Shown: positions 15,670 to 24,929, counted from the stretch's first letter. The stretch: 64,000 nt of DNA from Pseudobdellovibrio exovorus JSS (GCF_000348725.1 NC_020813.1:1178001-1242000), one strand, 5' to 3'. Translations and numbers: made by a program. Notes: generated by a model from the letters alone, not told the origin.

Positions 15670-17544
15670 TTATGGGGTAAAGATAAATCTAGGGTCTTTT
15701 TCTAAATTATTTTTTTCAATCCAAGACTTTAAATGATCTTCATATTTATCACCACACTTTGTATTTTGTATTTCTCCGGATAACTCTTTTATTAATGTTT
15801 CAATTGCATTTTTAAAAGGAGTATTCGAGAGCATTAAGACAGCATCGAGAGGTTTTCCTTCGCCACTTGATGGAATATCATTTTCTACTTCAAAATTAGG
15901 AACTGAAACTCGGTGAATTACTTTTATATTTTCATTAGTAGTTAATTTTGTTTCCTCTGCTATTTGTTTATTGATTACATATGCGGGGTTTTTCTTTTTT
16001 CCAGACTTCGTTTTCGGCGAATCCGTATCGTGTAAAATAGAGTGTGGTATTTTGAATTGTCTAAGTATTCTTAGAATGAGTGGAATAGTGCTTTTGCCTC
16101 CGGCTCGAATGACCGTTCTCCCTTTTTTAGGTGTTGTTGATAAGACTGTTGTGTCTATAAGTTCTTGGAAGAGAGCATATTCAGTATCCCCTTCAACTAC
16201 AAAAACAGTATTGGCAAAAAAAATTTCACTGAAGTTCGAGTCAAATTTTAGTAATGCACTAAGTTGATTTTTTTCTGATTCATTAAAGTTAGCAGCTGTA
16301 GATCTAAATGTGTGAGAAGTTGAGGAACGCTTTTCTACGCGCACAATGGTAGTATGGTCTTTTGTTGGATCAATGAAGGCGGGGTGGTGCGTTGTCATCA
16401 TAACTTGCCATCCTGAATCTTGTGATAGCTTGTATAGCTGATCTTTGGCAGCTCTTACAGCGGAAGGGTGTAGAGCTATCTCCGGTTCATCTATCATGAG
16501 GACATATCCTCTATTGAAGGTCTCATCTGTTGTGTTTTCCAGAACTGAAACTTTTGATGTAAGGGCTGTAATTTTCTTTTTATCTGTTGAAGTAAGATTT
16601 TCCTTGTTCTGCAAGACACTTAATTGTCTCTTGGCTTCAGATAGATCGTGGGATCTTTTCTCTTTTTGGTTGTTTGTATCTAATTTCGATTGAAGGGCAG
16701 AACGAACTTTAAGTAATGACCAAAAAAGGGTTCGCTGAGCGCCAGTGCCTTGACTATTAATTTTAAAAAATCGGTCCTCTTCTTTTATTAGAATATCGCT
16801 AATTCTAGTTAAGTATGAGTCCAAATCGAAAAAATCTTTATTAGGTGTAATCGTTACAGATACGTTGGAGTCGTTAAAAACATTTGTGAATTGTCCATCT
16901 ATTTCGTTTTGAATTTCTTTTAGGGTGTCTGCATAACCTATTAGTTCTTGATCCATTGTGTCTTTAAAAGCAGAAAGAGCTTTGCTTAAATTCGAAGTGT
17001 CATCAGCAATTTTATTTTTTAGATCTTTTATGATTGGCTCTAGAATAAGTTTAATTAGAGAACTTTTTTCTTTGTCTGGTTGGTCGAGAGCGCCTATTCT
17101 TAAAGGTTTGGGTAGTCTGCTGGAAAAAACAGAATCTAATCCAGATGCTTTTTCTTCTGTAGGAAAACTATTGGTTTCCTTATCATAAGTCGTTCTTTCA
17201 CAGGATAGGGTTTTTCGTGACCATGTCCACCTTGACCTTATTATGGGAGTGCCTGGATATTCTGCATAATCATTTATGAGCCATTTATCTGCAATATTAG
17301 GAGTCTTTTCTGCTACTTCTATCCATAATTCGACATAGGGATCATCTTCTGCGCCTTTGTGAATTTTATCTGCGGGGATAGAAGAACTTTTTATGGCAAG
17401 CTCATAACAGTCGAGGACCGTGCTTTTGCCGCAATTGTTTTGTCCGACAAGACAAACTAAATCTGAAATTTCTATGGATGTTGGGTTTCTTCCAAAAGGG
17501 CCAATGTTAGAAATAACAAGTCTTTTAATTGTTGAATTGCTCAT
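15670..17544 (-). CDS. OLD-family ATP-dependent nuclease (ATPase + TOPRIM)
   Basis: The 624-residue protein starts with an ABC/SMC-like ATPase: LVISNIGPFGRN, Walker A GQNNCGKST (residues 34-42), and Walker B VLMIDEPEIALHP in the middle after a charged coiled-coil insertion. The C-terminal part has the TOPRIM marks FVVEGDTEYALFQ and the DTDSPKT acidic pair. This is the layout of OLD nucleases, including GajA of Gabija, but no UvrD-like GajB gene lies beside it. It should bind ATP and nick or cleave DNA. It is the first gene of a three-gene operon with its own promoter. A defence role is inferred from family and location. Confidence 0.85.
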   Translation of the reverse strand: MSNSTIKRLVISNIGPFGRNPTSIEISDLVCLVGQNNCGKSTVLDCYELAIKSSSIPADKIHKGAEDDPYVELWIEVAEKTPNIADKWLINDYAEYPGTPIIRSRWTWSRKTLSCERTTYDKETNSFPTEEKASGLDSVFSSRLPKPLRIGALDQPDKEKSSLIKLILEPIIKDLKNKIADDTSNLSKALSAFKDTMDQELIGYADTLKEIQNEIDGQFTNVFNDSNVSVTITPNKDFFDLDSYLTRISDILIKEEDRFFKINSQGTGAQRTLFWSLLKVRSALQSKLDTNNQKEKRSHDLSEAKRQLSVLQNKENLTSTDKKKITALTSKVSVLENTTDETFNRGYVLMIDEPEIALHPSAVRAAKDQLYKLSQDSGWQVMMTTHHPAFIDPTKDHTTIVRVEKRSSTSHTFRSTAANFNESEKNQLSALLKFDSNFSEIFFANTVFVVEGDTEYALFQELIDTTVLSTTPKKGRTVIRAGGKSTIPLILRILRQFKIPHSILHDTDSPKTKSGKKKNPAYVINKQIAEETKLTTNENIKVIHRVSVPNFEVENDIPSSGEGKPLDAVLMLSNTPFKNAIETLIKELSGEIQNTKCGDKYEDHLKSWIEKNNLEKDPRFIFTP

Positions 17545-17575
17545 TTACATCCTTATGCTACTCATATATAGCGAG

Positions 17576-17604
17576 CTTATAACCAATTATTTATTTAGTT
17601 TCAA
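17576..17604 (-). promoter_or_regulatory. Promoter of the OLD-type nuclease operon
   Basis: On the minus strand TTGAAA (17604-17599) and TATAAG (17581-17576) are spaced by exactly 17 bases, 32 bases before the ATG, which itself is preceded by AAGGAT. It is the best sigma-70-like match in the island. Confidence 0.65.
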
Positions 17605-17614
17605 GAGGTTAATC

Positions 17615-17782
17615 TCATATCTCAATCCTATCCTCAATCTGCTGCTCCTGAACTATCTTCTGCTGAATTACAGCCCACAAGTACAGGTAGTTCTCTGTAG
17701 TGGCGATATCTGTATGACCAAGGACATACTTAGCTAAAAAGTGATGTCCTTCAGTCTGTGCAATTAAATTTGTGCAATAAGC
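17615..17782 (-). pseudogene. C-terminal fragment of a tyrosine recombinase
   Basis: An open minus-strand stretch of 55 codons reads ...GHHFLAKYVLGHTDIATTENYLYLWAV... and ends with a stop at 17615-17617. LGHTDIATTENY is the LGHxxxxTTxxY box with the nucleophile Tyr of phage-type integrases. No N-terminal or Arg/His-containing part remains, because an upstream stop interrupts the frame. It marks the right edge of the island next to core genes. Confidence 0.75.
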
Positions 17783-17850
17783 TCACATAATTTGCAATTA
17801 ACCCACATTTGCTCGTTCACTCCCATGCATTTCTTCGTTACCATATTCCC

Positions 17851-19047
17851 ATGAACTCAATCGCAAATAATAATATTCAGCAAAATATCCCGCCAAATGT
17901 TCAACAAAATATTCAACAAGCCAAGCAGTGGCTTACACAAAACGTATTTCCTATTTGGTTTGAGCGGGGTTATGAATCCTCAACTGGATGTTTCGTTGAA
18001 TCGATTGCGTTAACGGGTGAACCTCTATCGAATCTTGATAGACGAGCAATGGTGCAGGCTCGCCAGATATATGCCATGACCGAAGCTGTTCGTCTGAATT
18101 TATTTGCTCGTGACAAGGCTACGCCGATTATCCGAAAAAATATCCAAATGTTAATTCAGCAGTATCGCTTGCCATCGGGTGGTTATGCCCATTCGATTAA
18201 TTCAGCACTTCAGGTTTCTAATTCCGATGTGGACTTATATACGCAGGCCTTTGTGCTTTTCGGACTGGCGCGTGCCTACGAGTTATTGCAAGACGAGCAG
18301 TTGGTGATTGAAGCAAAGAAATTATTAAATTACCTGCAAGAAAGTCGCAGCACGGGAAATGGTGGCCATACCGAGATCAAAGCGGGTAAAACGCTTTACC
18401 AAAGTAATCCTCACATGCATCTGTTCGAAGCGGCACTGGCATGGGTGGCGGTCAGTCGTGAAAACTGCTGGCGGCAACTGGCAGATGACTTGTTTGACTT
18501 GTGCACGACAAAGTTTATTGATGCGGAAACAGGTTTTTTAGCTGAGCATTATTTGGAACCATGGACTCCGCAAAGAATAGACGGGCATTTTATTTTTGAA
18601 CCGGGCCATCACTTCGAGTGGGCGTGGTTGCTCAGTCAGTATCAGCAGTTAACGGGTGTTCCAACAGCTCAGTACAGTCAGCCTTTATATGAAAGTGCTG
18701 AAAAGTACGGGCTGACGCCAGATAAGAAATTTGCAGTGGACGAGGTTTTAAGTAATACCGAAGTTCACAAAAAGAGCTCTCGTTTTTGGCCGCAGACTGA
18801 AAGAATCAAAGCGGCAGTGGATTTGGGACTGACTCAAAGCTCTGAAAACCAAACAGCCTATGCACAGGTGGCGGATACAGCTTTTGTAACTTTATTCCGT
18901 TACTTTGAAGGGTTACAAGCAGGTCTATGGCAGGACACTCTGCAAGAGGACGGAAAATTCCAAAATCAACCTGCAAAAGCGAGTTCGCTTTATCATATTA
19001 TTAATGCTTTATCTGAATATATTTTAAAGCGCCCGCAGCTGGGATAA
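17851..19047 (+). CDS. AGE-family epimerase/isomerase
   Basis: ATG at 17851 is preferred over an upstream TTG. The 398-residue protein is an (alpha/alpha)6-barrel of the N-acylglucosamine 2-epimerase / mannose isomerase type. Visible family motifs are YESSTGCFVESI, LDRRAMVQARQIYAMTEA, GGYAHSIN, DLYTQAFVLFGLARAYE, NPHMHLFEAALAW, and FEPGHHFEWAWLL, whose His residues form the catalytic pair. It should interconvert hexoses or amino-sugars, for example mannose to fructose; the substrate cannot be told. A Gln/Asn-rich N terminus is unusual. First core gene after the island. Confidence 0.82.
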   Translation: MNSIANNNIQQNIPPNVQQNIQQAKQWLTQNVFPIWFERGYESSTGCFVESIALTGEPLSNLDRRAMVQARQIYAMTEAVRLNLFARDKATPIIRKNIQMLIQQYRLPSGGYAHSINSALQVSNSDVDLYTQAFVLFGLARAYELLQDEQLVIEAKKLLNYLQESRSTGNGGHTEIKAGKTLYQSNPHMHLFEAALAWVAVSRENCWRQLADDLFDLCTTKFIDAETGFLAEHYLEPWTPQRIDGHFIFEPGHHFEWAWLLSQYQQLTGVPTAQYSQPLYESAEKYGLTPDKKFAVDEVLSNTEVHKKSSRFWPQTERIKAAVDLGLTQSSENQTAYAQVADTAFVTLFRYFEGLQAGLWQDTLQEDGKFQNQPAKASSLYHIINALSEYILKRPQLG

Positions 19048-19090
19048 GTTACCAGCGACAAATCGCTAGCTAGGATAAACTTAAGATAAA

Positions 19091-20377
19091 TCACCGACTC
19101 GGCAAGTACCGCGTCGGATTCACTGATCTACCATTTTGACGGATTTCAAGATGCAAGTGGTTGCCGGTGGAAATACCGGTGCTGCCGACTTTCCCGATGA
19201 CCTGTCCTTGGCGGATAGGAGTCCCCGCAGCCACACTGACTTCGCTTAAGTGGGCATACAAACTGGTCATACCATTTCCATGATCGATAAGAACATGATT
19301 CCCGTAACCGCGGCCACAGCTTGAGCGGCCCACGCGACATGTGTTTTGAATGCTAACCACGCGGCCACTGCGTACAGCCATCACGTTTGTTCCGCGCGGA
19401 GCTGCGTAGTCGATACCATGGTGCATGCGCCAGCGGCCTGTGCGCGGGTGGCGACGATTACCATAGCCAGAAGAAACGCGATAGGTATTGCGAGTTAGAG
19501 GCAAGATATAAGGTTCATCGACAGCAATCGGTTCTAAAGCGGCGGGGCTACCTTGGCAAGAGCTACACTGACCTGCAACGCCAGCTTCCGTGTCTTGTGC
19601 GCGCACGCGGCGAGCGTACTCTTCAATAAGTTCGTCAGCATGTTCGGAAGAGTCCGTATGTTGTTCTGCTAGCTCGAGGGGATTCAGAGGAGCTGTGGCC
19701 GCTTCAAGTAAGCTGACATGCACCCATCCGACTTTATTTGTTCCTGAAACGCGGATAGGAATCCACTCGCCCTGCGGGCGACCGATAATTTCAACATTTG
19801 TATTATTCGTTAAGCGACCTAAGATCGTTCCGCTTAAGGAAGGATCAGCACGAAAGCGCGCACGCGTACGCACGTTGATTGTCAGTTGCATTGGCTTCGT
19901 CCGATCAATCGAATCGACCTGTGCCCGTGTTAGAGCAGCTTGGGAAAGTGTGTTCTTCACACCATCGTCATCCGCAGTGATCAAAGTCTGTCTATTTTTA
20001 GCAGCTAAACTTTCAGACTCTTCTGGAGTTTCTGTTGGTGAAACATGTCGTAAATAAACCCAACCCGTCATCCATTCGTTAGATTCATTTTGATAGCGTA
20101 CGGGTAACCAGTACTGCATTCCATCGGAACCTGTGGGGTGAAGACGAGGTCCACCCACAGCATAGACTTGTCGCCCGTGTGGAATCGCACCGATACGTGC
20201 GGCGTTGGGTTGCATGCGGATATTCAAGCCATTGCGCGCGCTCACTGTAAGTGGATCCCCTTGTTCGATATCAGGGGCCGGCGAGCGCTGTTGAGCCATA
20301 GCAAAATCAGCGCAAGTTCCGATAAGGAGTAATGCAAGAGACATTGTGCGCAGAAGTTGGTTTGTAAATTGGCTCAT
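19091..20377 (-). CDS. Secreted M23 peptidase with SH3 domains
   Basis: ATG at 20377 gives about 428 residues with a signal peptide ending near FAMA. Two bacterial SH3-like domains follow (residues about 45-110 and 165-225), then a linker with CSSC, then a C-terminal LytM/M23 domain: HHGIDYAAP supplies the first Zn ligands (His, Asp), and SLYAHL and HLHLEIRQNG supply the catalytic and final ligand His residues. It should cut peptide cross-links in peptidoglycan in the periplasm. A second M23 gene is at 63000. Confidence 0.9.
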   Translation of the reverse strand: MSQFTNQLLRTMSLALLLIGTCADFAMAQQRSPAPDIEQGDPLTVSARNGLNIRMQPNAARIGAIPHGRQVYAVGGPRLHPTGSDGMQYWLPVRYQNESNEWMTGWVYLRHVSPTETPEESESLAAKNRQTLITADDDGVKNTLSQAALTRAQVDSIDRTKPMQLTINVRTRARFRADPSLSGTILGRLTNNTNVEIIGRPQGEWIPIRVSGTNKVGWVHVSLLEAATAPLNPLELAEQHTDSSEHADELIEEYARRVRAQDTEAGVAGQCSSCQGSPAALEPIAVDEPYILPLTRNTYRVSSGYGNRRHPRTGRWRMHHGIDYAAPRGTNVMAVRSGRVVSIQNTCRVGRSSCGRGYGNHVLIDHGNGMTSLYAHLSEVSVAAGTPIRQGQVIGKVGSTGISTGNHLHLEIRQNGRSVNPTRYLPSR

Positions 20378-20524
20378 AGCGAGATTACAAAGCAAGAGGC
20401 GAGCCAGCAGTAAACATCTTGCTGTGGTAGCTGTAAAATCCCGTACAGGCTTTCAGTGGTCAAAACAGCTGTTGATATTTTTGACAACTGTTTGGCCGTA
20501 TTCGGATTTATAACGTGTTAGGTT

Positions 20525-20734
20525 TTATTGGATCAGTTCTAATACTGCGGCTTCGATCACTTCTGAAATGCTATTGGTGTAAAGATCAATAGCGTACTCA
20601 CTTCCAGGAATGCGCGCATCAGGTCTGCCGTTATGATAAAAGGGTACAGGCACCCACATCGAGAATCTTCCATTGTCCTGAGGCACATAAGAAGTCAGGC
20701 AGCGAGAGCTACTTTCACAGACAGTGACGCGCAT
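20525..20734 (-). CDS. Small protein of uncertain start, possibly frameshifted
   Basis: From ATG 20734 the frame gives 69 residues (MRVTVCESSSRCLTSYVPQ...VLELIQ). The same frame is open to about 20880 and upstream codons look coding (NYIELFGKTIQYNAQQW), but no ATG or GTG precedes them. A second frame from ATG 20892 carries a good membrane helix (FMLFFIVFGAATTILSFLEK) that would fit as the missing N terminus if a one-base shift occurred near 20790. Either the short form is made or the gene is broken. Function unknown. Confidence 0.45.
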   Translation of the reverse strand: MRVTVCESSSRCLTSYVPQDNGRFSMWVPVPFYHNGRPDARIPGSEYAIDLYTNSISEVIEAAVLELIQ

Positions 20735-20912
20735 CCACTGTTGTGCATTGTACTGAATGGTTTTTCCAAAAAGCTCAATATAGTTGTGGCGGCTCCAAAT
20801 ACTATGAAGAACAACATAAATGACCGCAGATGTTCCTGTGATCGATTTATAGTTCGAAATTGAGTTATGCGATCTTTATAACAAAATAACAAATCAATAT
20901 GAGGAGTTTAGA

Positions 20913-21275
20913 ATGTCTTTAAGAAGTGTTTTAAAAGTAATGGGTATTGCTGTAGCCACGATCGCTTTTGTCGGCTGTGCCAGCATGAGCGGCGGACCAT
21001 TGATCGATGGTGAGGGTGGAGATCCAGGTCGTTTGATCATCAAAAATAATAGAAAAGGTGATGATATCACAGCTGTATTGATGTCACGTTGTTGTGGATA
21101 CACAATGGGATTTAATCGTCTAGAAAATCGCGAGTGGATTAACTACGGAAAACAAAAAACATTCGAAATGTCTCCGGGTTGCTGGGACGTTTCTATGGGA
21201 GACGGAGTCAGCCATCAAGGGTCTACGAAAGCCTACATTGAAAGTGGCAAAGATTACGTTATTGATTACAAATAG
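20913..21275 (+). CDS. Small lipoprotein of unknown function
   Basis: The 120-residue protein has a lipoprotein signal peptide with lipobox FVGC (Cys22). The mature part is Gly-rich at first and then beta-like, with a CC pair (SRCCGYTMGF) and GCWDVSMGDG. Start ATG follows GAGGAGT. I do not recognise the family. It should be anchored in the inner or outer membrane. It stands alone. Confidence 0.8.
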   Translation: MSLRSVLKVMGIAVATIAFVGCASMSGGPLIDGEGGDPGRLIIKNNRKGDDITAVLMSRCCGYTMGFNRLENREWINYGKQKTFEMSPGCWDVSMGDGVSHQGSTKAYIESGKDYVIDYK

Positions 21276-21312
21276 TCTGAGTTAATTGTTCTTACTGTGC
21301 TAATATACAGGC

Positions 21313-21561
21313 CTAATCCAACTTTTCTTGGGGAGGGCGGTCCACTAGAAAGTGCCCCTTGTGTTTGGCACAGTGAGCGCAGCAATAAATAGATCCTTCT
21401 GCTTCAACACCATGACCAATAATTCGAGTTTCACAGTGTTCACAACGTGGAGCCAGCGTATTGATAGCGCATTCGAAGCTATCAAAGAATTGCTCTTGAC
21501 CATTCATTTTTATACTAAATGCTTTATCGTATTTATTTCCGCAATTTGCACATTCCCGCAT
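21313..21561 (-). CDS. Small cysteine-rich metal-binding protein
   Basis: The 82-residue protein has CxxC pairs at CANC, CEHC and CAHC plus extra Cys and His residues (SFECAINTLAPRC, YCCAHC, KHKGH). The pattern YDKAF...FDSFECAI...LAPRCEHC resembles the short prokaryotic metallothionein-like/zinc-ribbon family. It probably binds zinc; whether it stores metal or acts as a structural zinc ribbon is unknown. It lies in front of the BON-domain gene on the same strand, with a hairpin between them. Confidence 0.7.
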   Translation of the reverse strand: MRECANCGNKYDKAFSIKMNGQEQFFDSFECAINTLAPRCEHCETRIIGHGVEAEGSIYCCAHCAKHKGHFLVDRPPQEKLD

Positions 21562-21597
21562 AAAAACCTCATTTCAAAATTAATATCAAGATAGAAT

Positions 21598-21627
21598 GGT
21601 GGCCCCTTTATAAAAAAGCGGGCCACC
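21598..21627 (-). terminator. Hairpin after the BON-domain gene, likely terminator
   Basis: An 8-bp perfect stem (GGTGGCCC / GGGCCACC) with an A/T-rich loop lies 13 bases after the stop of the minus-strand BON gene. The T tract after the stem is weak (ATTCTATCTT). Confidence 0.45.
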
Positions 21628-21639
21628 GTTGGTTCTAAA

Positions 21640-22512
21640 TTATTGTTTTGTACTAGAAGATGTAGAACTAGTGGTGCTAGATGCATTACGTCCTAAATTA
21701 TTACGATTTCCATTCAAGGTAGAACGGCTACCAGCTTCAGTGGAAGACATTTCGTTAGTCATGCCTTGACTGGCTAAAGTCGTATCAACACGCAAATCAT
21801 TTCTAACATCCTGAACACCACGAACATTTTCTGCGCAGGCTTCCGCTTGACGTTTCATTTGACGTGAACTGATGGAGCCGGTCAGCGTACAAATGCCTTC
21901 TTTTACGGATACATCTATTTCAGATGCATCAACATCAGAATCATATTCAAGGGCTTCACACACTTCTTCTTTAATTCTGTCATCTGAACGACGGAACCCT
22001 TTCGGACCTTTACCTGAGAATTGACCTCTTTGTGAAGTTTGACCATGCTCTGAAGCTTGGCCCCATTGTGAACCGCGTCCGTAAACTTCAGAAGAAAATC
22101 TTCCTTGATCTGCATGGTTCATGTCATGACGAGTGCCATGGTATTGTGAAGAGGTGGCGTTGCGACCTTGTTCGAACTCGCCAGCGCGTGGATATCCAGC
22201 GCCATAGCTACGATCGTGCTCGATATTACTGTAGTCATTGTAACCTCGGTGGCTGCTCGGCAAATTCCGTTGGCCACGTTGCCAGTCCATTTGTGATGGT
22301 GAACGCTCAGGGCCGTAGAAGTATCCTCCATCGTCTGAACGATCGGAATTGAAGTCACTTCTTAAACCAGAATCCGACATATCTTGAAAGCTGCGATAAC
22401 CTTCGTTGTTAGCATAGTCGTTATTCAAACGGCTGCGATAACCTTGAGAAAATTCCTCACGGCGAGTGGGTTGGTGGGATTGATGTCTATTGTGTCTATT
22501 TCTATTTTGCAT
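21640..22512 (-). CDS. BON-domain protein with long disordered arms
   Basis: ATG at 22512 follows AAAGGAATC and is preferred over 22527. The 290-residue protein has a low-complexity N-terminal arm rich in Arg, Ser, Gly, Gln, Asn and Tyr, one BON domain at about residues 180-245 (DDRIKEEVCEALEYDSDVDASEIDVSVKEG and ISSRQMKRQAEACAENVRGVQDV), and a Ser/Thr-rich tail. BON domains bind membranes or envelope components. No signal peptide is seen, which is unusual for the family; it may be cytoplasmic and stress-linked. Function is inferred from the domain only. Confidence 0.75.
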   Translation of the reverse strand: MQNRNRHNRHQSHQPTRREEFSQGYRSRLNNDYANNEGYRSFQDMSDSGLRSDFNSDRSDDGGYFYGPERSPSQMDWQRGQRNLPSSHRGYNDYSNIEHDRSYGAGYPRAGEFEQGRNATSSQYHGTRHDMNHADQGRFSSEVYGRGSQWGQASEHGQTSQRGQFSGKGPKGFRRSDDRIKEEVCEALEYDSDVDASEIDVSVKEGICTLTGSISSRQMKRQAEACAENVRGVQDVRNDLRVDTTLASQGMTNEMSSTEAGSRSTLNGNRNNLGRNASSTTSSTSSSTKQ

Positions 22513-22873
22513 AATGATTCCTTTCATGCATGGTTTTTAAAATGGGATTTGTCCCCGAATAGTAATGAAGACAGAGCAAATATGAGGCCTTTAATGAAAG
22601 TATTTTCCCAAAATAAAAATGTATGTATTTTCGAGGGGATAGAAATTTGTATTTAAATAGTAAGCACAAAAAATTGGGTCATAAAAAACCATCGTCCCAG
22701 AATATTTCCCCTAACGCTTTATGTTGGAGAGGGTGTAGATCTGACGCAAGAACGGATCAACTTGGTTCTTGTGCAAGAATAATCTAATCGAAATCATAGC
22801 AATCTTTTAAAGAAATCTAATAATGAGACACTTAAGCGCTTTCGTATCTAGACTTTTGTTCCGATGAGTTTGT
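22513..22873. other. Intergenic stretch without a recognised gene
   Basis: About 360 bases between divergent genes, A/T-rich. The only structure noted is a 7-bp inverted repeat CAAGAAC (22747-22753) / GTTCTTG (22765-22771) with no T run. It should carry the promoters of both flanking genes. Confidence 0.4.
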
Positions 22874-24796
22874 ATGGGGAAAAGTCTAAAAAAGAATTCT
22901 AATTTGGCCTTTAAGTCTTTGCTTTTAATAGGTCTGTTCTTTGTATTGGCTTGCGAAAGAAAAGCGGATACAGACTTTGTTAAAATTCAACTTCAACTTC
23001 CTGCAAAAGTGATGTCATCGCAGATGGGGGAGTCTTTCAACTCGATGTTAGATCCCTTTGCCTCACAAAGTATAGTTCCTTTGCTAGATTCAAAATCAAT
23101 TAATTCAAAAAATATCTTTAACTCTGTGGTGCCGAGTCTGGCTACTAATGCACAGAACCCCATGAACTGTATTCTGGTTGTGGTTTCTGGTCCGGAAACA
23201 GAACCTGATTTTTCAAAAAACCACTGTGTGAAGAAAACAAACCCTGCCGTATCATCAAAAAATGACATTTCCAGCCCGCGTTTAGAGTTCGGACCTTATG
23301 TCGGTCTTGTTGATGCTTTTAATTACAACAATACTATCGAGATGGAGCTAAAACCCGGTGAGGGTCGTGTCTTTACGTTGTTAGGGTTTCATGCCAAAGA
23401 GTCCTGTTCAGAAATCTACTCGGCTCTGCGTGACAAGTCGAAGCTCAGCAAGGCTTATCGCATTGGGGCTTCAACACCGCAAAAATTAGTTGGTGGCAGC
23501 GTGATCGAAGTTCCTATCCGTCTTCTTTCAGAGGTGAATAGTTCAGATTACTTTTCTGATTGTACGATCCCTGATCCCGAAACAATTTATCCTCTCTATA
23601 CTCGAGCTGAGGTCACGACAACAGACTATCGAAAAAAAATACGCTCATTTTCGACTAATCCCTACACAAATTTTATGTGTGAAGCGCTAGAGATCAATTT
23701 GAAAACCAATGATCCCTATACGCAGCGACTTGTCAGTGGAACTGTTGCTCAGGATACGTACTTCCAGATTAAGTTGGCATACGCCGATTTGACGACTTAC
23801 GAAAGCGAACGGGACTGTGTTAATAATGTGGATGCCAATAGTAAATTGAAGTTTGTCCGCAATCAAATTTCACAGCGGGTGTGGTTCCGTCAGCAGAGAT
23901 ACACAAACGCAACTCTTGCTCTTGAGGTAAAACGTGAAGATGGCAGCACGATTTTTACTGATACGCTGGGGCAAGAAAATAGAACTACATCAGTTTTCTT
24001 TGATACTATTTTGCCGACACAATTAGAGTTGGATAAATGTTATATGGTGACCAGTTGGTTACGAGACTTTAATGGTAATGTCATTACAAGTCCTAACGAT
24101 TTCTATTTAGACAATGACACGATTCCCACTGTCGCCAGTGCTCAGATATTTTCGTCTTTAGGGGATTGTGAAGATGGTATTAATATAAATCCACAACTGA
24201 CTTTTCCGTATGGATTGAATTCCTTATCCTATTGGGTGAAAGCGGGCCCACAGTATAGCAAATTTGATTATTCACTGACATTAACTTCAATGACTGCAGT
24301 GAATGTAGAACCTCTATTTAATACAGTTGGTAACACAGAGGTTTCCAATACGGATCGTGATACTCTGATATCTTTAAATACACATGGGCAAACAAGAATT
24401 CCAAATTATGGTAGTCAGCCTGTCGGTACAATTAACTGCAGACCACTTTTTGTTTCGTTTGGTTTAAAGAATAAAGATACGTTTGTGCTGGGTTCTAGTG
24501 CGACGTCTACTATGGCGAATATGAAAGTTCAGGTTTCCGATCCAAGTGGGCCAAATACTAATGGTTATACGTTATATAGTAACTCCAGTTGCTCTGGTAC
24601 ACCGATTTATCCTGTTGGCTCAACGGCACTGGCGGCAGGGACAGATATTTCAAGTCCGGTAGTGGGATCACCATTTTATAAACTCTATATAAAAACAGAT
24701 GGCAATTCGACGTATGGTCAACGAAAGCTGATGTTTTACTATCAGGGTGCGGTTGCTGGTCATCTTAGTTTTGACTTGGTCGATGACAATCACTAG
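22874..24796 (+). CDS. Large lipoprotein of unknown function
   Basis: The 640-residue protein has a lipoprotein leader with lipobox VLAC (Cys27). The mature part is beta-rich, with no motif I recognise; Cys pairs are spread along it (MNCILVVV, NHCVKK, ESCSEIY, SDCTIPDPE, MCEALE, RDCVNN). These would form disulphides in the periplasm. The C-terminal region contains GYTLYSNSSCSGTPI, similar to short repeat segments of secreted proteins. Probably exposed on an envelope surface. It stands alone before metG. Confidence 0.75.
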   Translation: MGKSLKKNSNLAFKSLLLIGLFFVLACERKADTDFVKIQLQLPAKVMSSQMGESFNSMLDPFASQSIVPLLDSKSINSKNIFNSVVPSLATNAQNPMNCILVVVSGPETEPDFSKNHCVKKTNPAVSSKNDISSPRLEFGPYVGLVDAFNYNNTIEMELKPGEGRVFTLLGFHAKESCSEIYSALRDKSKLSKAYRIGASTPQKLVGGSVIEVPIRLLSEVNSSDYFSDCTIPDPETIYPLYTRAEVTTTDYRKKIRSFSTNPYTNFMCEALEINLKTNDPYTQRLVSGTVAQDTYFQIKLAYADLTTYESERDCVNNVDANSKLKFVRNQISQRVWFRQQRYTNATLALEVKREDGSTIFTDTLGQENRTTSVFFDTILPTQLELDKCYMVTSWLRDFNGNVITSPNDFYLDNDTIPTVASAQIFSSLGDCEDGININPQLTFPYGLNSLSYWVKAGPQYSKFDYSLTLTSMTAVNVEPLFNTVGNTEVSNTDRDTLISLNTHGQTRIPNYGSQPVGTINCRPLFVSFGLKNKDTFVLGSSATSTMANMKVQVSDPSGPNTNGYTLYSNSSCSGTPIYPVGSTALAAGTDISSPVVGSPFYKLYIKTDGNSTYGQRKLMFYYQGAVAGHLSFDLVDDNH

Positions 24797-24929
24797 ATCG
24801 CATTCGCTCTTATAATTGAGCTTAATTTCATTCTGCTGTGCTTAATATCTAAGCGATGTGGTGCTCCGTGCGGCAAAACTCGTGCATCATCTCTGAATTT
24901 TAGCTAAATTAGGGTTTTCAGAGGTTTGT

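Noticed and set aside
15670-17544. Gabija system
   Set aside because: The OLD-type protein fits GajA, but no UvrD-like helicase (GajB) gene is adjacent on either side.
17760-17808. Search for an attachment repeat of the tRNA-fMet 3' end at the right edge of the island
   Set aside because: Only short shared words such as GCAATAA are seen; no repeat longer than about 7 bases.
19590-20057. 155-codon plus-strand frame opposite the M23 peptidase gene
   Set aside because: Antisense to a clear SH3/M23 gene; composition is that of a complementary frame.
22032-22352. 106-codon frame opposite the BON-domain gene
   Set aside because: Antisense frame over a low-complexity region; no start signal.
22747-22771. 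7-bp inverted repeat CAAGAAC/GTTCTTG
   Set aside because: No T run and a long loop; too weak to call a terminator or operator.
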